The position numbers were made by a program, and so were the translations under genes. 64,000 nucleotides of DNA from Adiantum capillus-veneris (taxonomy: Eukaryota; Streptophyta; Polypodiopsida; Polypodiales; Pteridaceae), in the NCBI GenBank assembly GCA_014529385.2, contig CM043945.1, positions 155,936,741-156,000,740 of the forward strand. Direction: 5' to 3'. This document shows positions 57,739-64,000 of this stretch, piece by piece (position 1 is the first letter of the stretch; every line of letters begins with the position of its first letter). The notes below the pieces were generated by a model. The model searched no databases, was not told where the DNA came from, and was given only the letters and a program-made list of their open reading frames with translations.

Positions 57739-59745
57739 GCCCCTCCGGTTGGAAGGTTCCGGTGGTTGCTCTGCACCCTGCTCTGGTGAAGAGGAAACAT
57801 CAATATAGCCAAATCCCCAAAAATCTGCAGTATGGGCTCGATAGACCTCATCCAAAAGACGTGGATCTATCTCAATTTGTTCCGGCCAGGGAGCCCGAGG
57901 AATAAACTGCGTTGGCAAGGAGATAGATTGAGGCAGTTGTGGCAGAGGAGCAAGAGGTGTATGCAAGGGATAATAACGAGTAAGGTAGCGATTAAAAGCA
58001 ACCCAAAATGGAGGGCAAGGTGGGAGACTGAGAGAAAAGGAATGAGCTAAGGTCTCCACCCAAAAACAGACCCTGCACCTCTCCTTATGAAATCGACGAA
58101 TCATTTTCTGCAAATGAGAGACATGAGCCTGGGCTTCAGCACAATCCTCTGTAGCTTGTGCCCAATCAGCAACATCAAAACCCTCTGGAACAACACTCTT
58201 ACCTCTGTCAGTGTTGGATGACTCGGGTTGGTGCACCACAACCTGCTGAGCGGGTGGCTATGTGCTCCAGCTTTGTAATTGATTATCTAAAAAAGTTCGG
58301 AGATCCTCTTGCATCTCCACTACTAATGCATCCAAATCAGTCATGTTGATCATTACATCGCCAGGGTGCGAGGTTAAGTAAGAAGCTAGGCTATGCTGTG
58401 TTCTCAACTGAAGAAGTTCTTGTTGAATAGACCTTACAAACTCAGCATTAGCCCCTCTTAATCTTTGTATTTCTGCCCCTTGCTGGCGAGTAGTGGCAGT
58501 CAGCTGTTCATTCTGAGTGTTTAACTCGTCAATCCGAGTCTGCAAAGTCGCTACCTGCGCTTCCAGATCATTGACTCATCCCTCTGTGGCTAGGGCTGGC
58601 CAGGCCACACGAATAGACTCTGCAAGTCTGCTCAAAAATGTGCCGCATGCCTGTAATTGGTCAACAAGGGTTGCTGCTGCCGTAGCCTCCCAGAGTAGCG
58701 CTGCGGGGAGAATACCTCCCGTTGAGGGAGCCGCATTCGTAATACCCGACGTTTTTGGTTGAGAGGGGACGTCCGCAACCGCAGAGCTCATCCTCAAGGG
58801 AGTCATACTGCTAACTGTTTCCTGCATTCGGCAGCGCCAGCGAGCCATCGCAGAATCTTCCGCAACAGGAGATGCAGTTGTTGGAGGTGGTGTTGAAAAT
58901 TATTGCTCCTCATGGCTGCGCTTACGGCGTGCTGATCCTACACCTGCAGTGGCCATCTCCTGGGCTCCAGAGGATACCACCGCCATCGATGAACCAAGCA
59001 ATTCCTCAGTACCCACTTGTTCCTGCTGTGTTTCCCTCTCTGCTGGCACTGCCAAGCTTTGTGTTTGGGACAGAGGAGGATTAGTGCCTTGGACCACCAA
59101 GCGATCATCTTCAAAGTGGCAAAGAGGACGCAGGGCGAGAGGAAACAGTTCTCTCAAAGGAAAGATAAATGTGAGCAGTTGGCCCACCTATGTATTGGTT
59201 GGGGTACCCCTCCCCAACTGTGCCATCACTCATTGGCACTCCTCCAGCAGTCGCTCTCTGACCACTGCTGCCCAAGCTACTGGCCGAAAGTTGGTCGAAT
59301 GCAACACATTTCTAGCTCTAGTCGAAATAGTATACGTTTTGGCCTGTAGCCAAATCGCCTCAAGGAACCACTGATATGCATCCGTGGTTGCCACATCTGA
59401 CAACCCTGACAGTTTATACTCCCCTTTGATCTTCAATCCAAATTCCTGCTCGACATCTGCAGCAAAGATCACATGGGAGGCTCGCACCACGCCATCGTTG
59501 GGTAAACAGCAATATCTTGAGATTCTTTCTGCTGTCAACTATATCTGTTGATTTTTGAGGACCACCATATCACCAGCTGCGAGTTGCTCGATCAAACGTG
59601 CTGCCTGCGGGTGCACTGGGACTCCTTGCCAGTCCAGTTTGGCAAACACACGCAGCCGCAAGTCTTGCAGCCATGTGTCCACTGGTCGAAGCGCAAGATG
59701 CTGCACGAGAGTGAAAGGGACACATTGCAGAAGAGAAGCTGTCAT
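57736..59745 (-). pseudogene. Extra 3' ORF of the second gypsy element
   Basis: One frame from ATG 59,745 (MTASLLQCVPFTLVQHLALR) to TGA 57,738-57,736, about 670 codons, broken by TAG after KNQQI, TGA after EECQ, TAG after TPTNT and further stops near 58,890, 58,573 and 58,258. The order is a globular part (VIFAADVEQEFGLKIKGEYK, AYQWFLEAIWLQAKTYTIST), a PPLSQTQ hinge, an Ala/Ser-rich stretch, a coiled coil (VNDLEAQVATLQTRIDELNT, TRQQGAEIQRLRGANAEFV), and a Pro-rich tail. It resembles plant-transposon proteins found beside gypsy pol; no transmembrane segment, so env-like is not supported. The final TGA is formed by the first bases of the LTR. Confidence 0.65.
57739..57750 (-). other. Polypurine tract of the second gypsy element
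   Basis: AACCGGAGGGGC on the minus strand, directly before TGATTGTGGG. Confidence 0.7.
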
Positions 59746-59989
59746 GGTGGCGATGAGATGCAGGAGCAGAGAATAAAACACTAAGAGCGCACGACACACG
59801 AAACTAGAGAACCACAATAAAAAACGTCTGCATGCAATAGTAACCCTTCCACAATGAGTTCCCAAAATAGGGCGATCCACGGTGTCGCAACCATCATAGA
59901 TCTTTTCCCACTTCCCAAGATTACATGCAAAAGAATCCCCAATCATGATTAAGGCGGCTTTCGGCTCTTGTACCGCAGCAAAGGGGCAC

Positions 59990-60933
59990 TGAATCGTGGT
60001 AGGTGAAACATAATGGCGCAGTCTGAAACCATTGACCGGCACAGAAATAACCTCCCCCCTCAAATCCGTCAAATAAAAAGAAATAGGCCCGCATGCTTGA
60101 AAGATCCAAAATGGTCCTGACCACCTTAATTTAAGCTTCCCCGGCATCTTCCCGAGACGGGAATTGAAGACAAGGACCAGCTGTCCTCGAACAAATTGCC
60201 ATGCTTTTGGGAGATCCAGCCATTTTTTCCGCCTAGACTGTAGATCCTACAGTACCGCAAAGCTCTGCAGCCGTTCTTCGTCCAGTTCCTACAAAACATC
60301 CAATCAATAAATCACAGAATCCTCCAGAAGAAGGCGATCCGCAATCAACATCCGCAAACTCGGAATCACATGCTCCACCAGAGTGATTGCCTCCATGCCA
60401 AATGCTAACTTAAAAGGAGTCAATCCTGTTGCCACTTTGTAAGCTGTCCGATAGGCCCATAAGGCAGAAGGAAGTTTCACATCCCAATCCGTTATATTCA
60501 TATTCACTAACTTTGTCAAAATTCGAATCAATTGTTTATTGGTTGATTCTGCTTGCCCATTCGCCTGAGGATAATATGGAGAAGATTTCCTGAGCAATAC
60601 AAAGTAAAACCGCAGCATTCTCTCCATCACCTTATTCAAAAAATGACTTCCCCGGTCACTAACCAGCTCAATAGGGCAGCCATATCTAGAAAAGATATCC
60701 TTATATAAGCATCCCGCCACAGAAATTGCAGTGTTATCCCTCAAAGGCCATGCCTCCACCCATTTGGTAGCGTAATCCGTGGCTGTCAAGATATACTTAT
60801 TCCCTGTGTGAGCTGCCACTAGTTTAAAAGGACCAACAAAATCCAAACCCCACTTTTGAAAAGGCTCCAAGGGCAAGACTCGCTGAAAAGGCATTCTTGA
60901 CCGTTTGGTAGGTTGCCCCAAACACTGACACAC
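59990..60933 (-). pseudogene. gypsy integrase core and C-terminus
   Basis: DDE core: WGLDFVGPFKL (Asp), LVSDRGSHFLNK (Asp), YYPQANGQAESTNKQL (Glu), then LPSALWAYRTAYKVATGLTP and GMEAITLVEHVIPSLRML. After a stop and short gap the C-terminal domain reads GKLKLRWSGPFWIFQACGPI. The zinc domain lies just upstream in the RNase H reading frame; one TAG (60,942-60,940) separates the two cysteine pairs' surroundings (NYVQ-stop-CDVCQ). All three catalytic residues are kept. Confidence 0.93.
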
Positions 60934-61875
60934 ATCACACTATTGCACATAGTTTCTCGCATCTTGAAACAATGTGGGCCACCATAATCCTGATTGGAGA
61001 ACCTTTCTAGCTGTAATTAGTGTTGCAAAGTGACCTCCGGCAATACCCGTATGTACTTCCTCTAGGACTGCTTCCTGCTCCTGTGGTAGCACACATCGGA
61101 GTAACACCTCTGCCACCGTGCGGTAATAGAGCTTCCCCATAATGATCTCGAAATTCCTGCTTCTAATAGCCATACGTTTCCTCTGATGGCTGGTCAAGAA
61201 GGAAGGCATGTCGCCGCTGTCGAGAAAATGAAACATCTCCTCATACCATGTCCATGGAATGATCGGAATGACCCTTACGTGACTCCGGACGGTAATATCT
61301 TCTGCAGCGACTCCTGTTAGAAGCAGAGATGCATCCGGAAATTCATCAGCGACCCCCGTCGGCGGCTCTCCAGAGTCTAGCCGGGATAGGTAGTCAGCCA
61401 CCGCATGCTGAGCCCCTGGCCTGTGTATGACGTCAAAGTCAAATTCCTGCAACAAAAGCACCCATCGGGCCAATCTTCTCGTCAAATTCTGTTGCCTTAC
61501 CAGGTATAACAGAGCCGAATGGTCCACATGGAAGAAAAATCGTCGGCCCAACAGATAGTGCCAGAATTTCTTCATTGAATAAATCATCCCTAAACATTCC
61601 CTTTCCGTTACTGAATAATTTCTTTCTGCAGATGATAATCGTCTACTGGCATAATAGACCGGTCGGAACCATCCTTGACTTTGTTCCTGCATCAACACAC
61701 TGCCAATAGCACGATCCGAAGCATCCACGAACACATGAAAATCTTGCCCCCAATTCGGTGTCAGCATAATCGGAGCTTTGGAGAGTTGCAGTTTTAATCT
61801 TCGAAAAGCCAAATCACATTCTTGTGTCCATTCGAAATCTATAGCATGAGCTGCCTGAGTAATCGGGATTGCCAA
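60934..61875 (-). pseudogene. gypsy RNase H and integrase zinc domain
   Basis: RNase H: FHVFVDASDRAIGSVLMQEQ (Asp), NYSVTERECLGMIYS (Glu), FFFHVDHSALLYL (Asp), then RWVLLLQEFDFDVIHRPGAQ and ADYLSRL. Then the integrase zinc domain starts: HTGIAGGHFATLITARK. It is in frame with RT across a TGA (61,890-61,888) that reads CGA in most relatives (HL-R-F). Confidence 0.94.
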
Positions 61876-61887
61876 ATGCGCGACAAA

Positions 61888-62919
61888 TCACAAATGCCTC
61901 CTATGCCATCGGGCTTGACCCAAGAAAATCTGGCACTGTTTCTGATTCCGCGGTGCAGGCGCTTCCATAATTGCGGCAATTTTATCCGGATCCACAGAAA
62001 TGCCGTCTTCAGAGATGATATGCCCCAGAAGCCTGCCACTGCGAACAGCAAATGCACACTTTAAAGGATTCAAACTGAATTTTACCTCTCTGCATTTCGT
62101 AAAGCATAACCGTAATTGTTGCAAATGCTCCAATTGTGCTCCAAAAACACTGAGATCATCCAGAAAAATCCGCATAAAATCCGTCAAGTAAGGCCCAAAG
62201 ATTTGAAACATATCCCGTTGAAAAGTGGAAGGTGCATTCCGCAATCCAATCCACATTACTATGCAGGCAAATACTCCCCATGCGGTAATAAAAGCTGTTT
62301 TTGGTTGATCCCGCAATGCCATTCTGATTTGATTATATCCACTAAATCCATCCAGAAAAGTATACATCTCATGTCCTGCTACATCATCCAAAATGGAATC
62401 CAAAAACGGGAGAGGAAAAGGATCAGGAACAGTAGTGGCATTCAATTTCCGGTAATCCACACAAATTCCGATTTGCTTATTTTTCTTTGGTACTACCACA
62501 ATTGGAGAAATCCATTCCGGATTATCAATAGGGGTAATAAAACCCACTTCCAACAGGCGATCAATTTCCAATTTAACTTGCTTTGCCACGTTCAGATTCA
62601 TCCTGTACGAATGCTGCTTCACGGGCACCGCATCCGGTTTCAGATTGATCGTATGCTGATAAAACTTAGGATCCAATCCCTGCATGTCCGCAGATTCCCA
62701 TGCGAAAACATCCTTAAACTCTGTCAGTAATTTGATCAAATCATCTCTAAAACTTGCTTCCAACTGCTTATTAATGTATATGGGCTGCGACTCCGCTTGC
62801 TCCCCAAGAAAAACCTTCTCTAGTTCATCTTCCTTAACCCTTGTAATTTTTTCTGTTTGCGCCTCAAACGCTCGTTCTTGCTGAATCACGTCCTCCAGTG
62901 ACTCAGGACTTGGAAGCAC
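61888..62919 (-). pseudogene. gypsy reverse transcriptase
   Basis: 343 codons open. PVKQHSYRMN, FITPIDNPEWISPIVVVPKK, CVDYRKLNATTVPDPFPLPF, MYTFLDGFSGYNQIRMALRD, the NAPSTFQRDM block, and the active site FMRIFLDDLSVFG (FLDD, a normal gypsy variant of YxDD). Ends at TGA 61,888 and continues in frame as RNase H. Within the domain no residue essential for catalysis appears lost. Confidence 0.95.
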
Positions 62920-62984
62920 CTATTGTTGGGGCTCCCCTATTCCTCCTCGAGTTCCTGAAACCCCCACCGAATGCCCTTTCGGAA

Positions 62985-63973
62985 TCAGAGAAATATCCGC
63001 AAGGTATAGAGAAACCAATCCGGATTCGCTTTGAGAAATTGTTCCTCTTCATCCTCTTCTAATCCTTCCACCATATTAACTGTTTCTGCTATCATCGGCC
63101 ATGCTGCCTGAACTGGTTGTCGGCATGTTCCCAAGATCACACGCACTTTTCTTTTACCCTTCTTTACTGTAAGCATATTTTCTTCCCAATTATGTTTTAC
63201 CCTCACTTGTCGTAACCAGGGTCTCCCCAAGATAATGTGATAATCCTGATTATGATTTCAATATTCAAAACTACTAAGGAAACAACAAAGGACAAGCCCG
63301 CTGCATCCAAAACAATACCCCGAAGTAAACCCACTGGTTGCACTCTTCGCTGATCTGCCATACAGACTACAAAGGGTGCAGGCTCCCAATCACTGAGACC
63401 AAAACGCTCACATGCTGCTTGGGTGATAATGTTTACCCCCGCTCCTCCATCCAAGAGTACCTTGTCAATGTATGTGCCATGGTATCGAACTGAAAGTTCC
63501 GGAATACGGGTATCCATGATCCTATTCGTCGGCAACAGGGATGAATCATCATCCTCGCTTTCAACCTTCCCAATGGCGACTTCCCTCAGCTCAGTGGCCG
63601 TTTGTCGCAACAATGCATTATGGAAATTCGGGACCAATTTCAACAATGAACCCAGAGGTACTTGAATTGGTGACGTGAGAACCTCTTTCCAAACTGAATT
63701 CCACTCCTCCTTTTCTTTAATATCACCCTTAATTCCAGCTTTCCCTTCCCTTATTTCAAGGCCTACAATGGTTGGCATGGTCGATGGTCCTGCTGTCTTT
63801 ATTGGTGGTGCGGATTGTGGCAACCAGGACACAGTCTTCTTCCGCACCTCTTCCTGAGCCGTCCAATCCGGAATTTTCACATCGGGAGTTGGAACCACAT
63901 TTTTACCCGATCGCGTGATTAATGAAACCGCTGGGTCGGACTCCTCCAATCCTTCAATCTGAACCATAGCCAC
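62985..63973 (-). pseudogene. gypsy gag C-terminus and protease
   Basis: 63,973-63,203 carries ELSVRYHGTYIDKVLLDGGA (active-site DGGAG, a common gypsy form of DSGA) and MADQRRVQPVGLLRG. A frame change near 63,240 leads to the second block, YHIILGRPWLRQVRVKHNWE (63,230-62,985), followed by an acidic linker and stops before RT. No zinc knuckle is inside the window. A TAG lies upstream near 63,985. Confidence 0.9.
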
Positions 63974-64000
63974 ACTAGGCTATTTCCCTGCAGCGCGTTC

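Larger units (their letters stand above)
57370..64000 (-). mobile_element. Second Ty3/gypsy element, 3' part
   Basis: Minus strand from the right edge: gag C-terminus/protease, RT, RNase H, integrase, an extra 3' ORF, polypurine tract, 3' LTR. Higher GC than its surroundings and much less decayed than the gypsy element at 12.9-47.3 kb. Gag and the 5' LTR lie beyond the window. Confidence 0.9.

Overview
The window looks like nuclear DNA of a land plant with a large, repeat-rich genome. Two things point to a fern or another seed-free plant: the PPR consensus (MYAKCG / AKAQKV / LKACGS-type repeats, close to those I associate with ferns) and the nested retroelements. I cannot name the genus. I see no rRNA gene, functional tRNA gene, CRISPR array or bacterial gene, and no clearly intact host gene. 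Almost everything is mobile DNA or its decay products.

Layout. (1) 1-12,002: faint minus-strand coding fragments (1-840), a 21-bp minisatellite, then a decayed array of PPR-like repeats (1,130-11,992). The array is split by a complete but protein-free LTR element (1,413-8,580, minus orientation, TSD ATTCT) and ended by a small TIR element (12,003-12,208). (2) 12,950-47,294: a very large minus-strand Ty3/gypsy element with PBS, gag, PR, RT, RNase H, IN and an extra 3' coiled-coil ORF. Its 3' ORF is split by a Ty1/copia element (13,023-32,316, TSD TAGCY). The copia carries two insertions of its own: a solo LTR in gag (14,255-16,435, TSD GCTAT) and a 12.1-kb TIR element in integrase (17,508-29,648). 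That element in turn holds a SINE-like insertion. (3) 48,118-56,600: AT-rich non-coding DNA with large microsatellites and a few rearranged repeats. (4) 56,598-57,359: a zinc-knuckle ORF. (5) about 57,370-64,000: the 3' part of a second minus-strand gypsy element, again with an extra 3' ORF.

The most interesting object is the 12.1-kb element at 17,508-29,648. It has 22-bp terminal inverted repeats beginning GGGTGAAAGCAT, and genes entering from both ends. On the plus strand are an unrecognised spliced gene (lysine-rich, coiled coil, Cys/His zinc-finger-like segment) and an FCP1/SCP-type HAD phosphatase-like gene (DLDG and VDDS motifs). On the minus strand is a long spliced DDE-transposase-like gene (DFAENY / SDGAASQF / HGKGEHDG motifs). 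Its introns and intergenic spacers, but not its exons, are packed with short palindromes of the type CCACT(T)...(A)AGTGG. The copy is decayed: about five single-base frameshifts in the transposase-like gene and one in-frame stop before the phosphatase domain. I do not know a described superfamily with this gene set and these termini.

The nesting gives a relative order of insertion: gypsy, then copia, then the solo LTR and the 12-kb element (order between these two unknown), then the SINE. Most in-frame stops in the retroelements are one C-to-T (or G-to-A) step from CAA, CAG, CGA or TGG, as expected if methylated cytosines decayed in silenced DNA.
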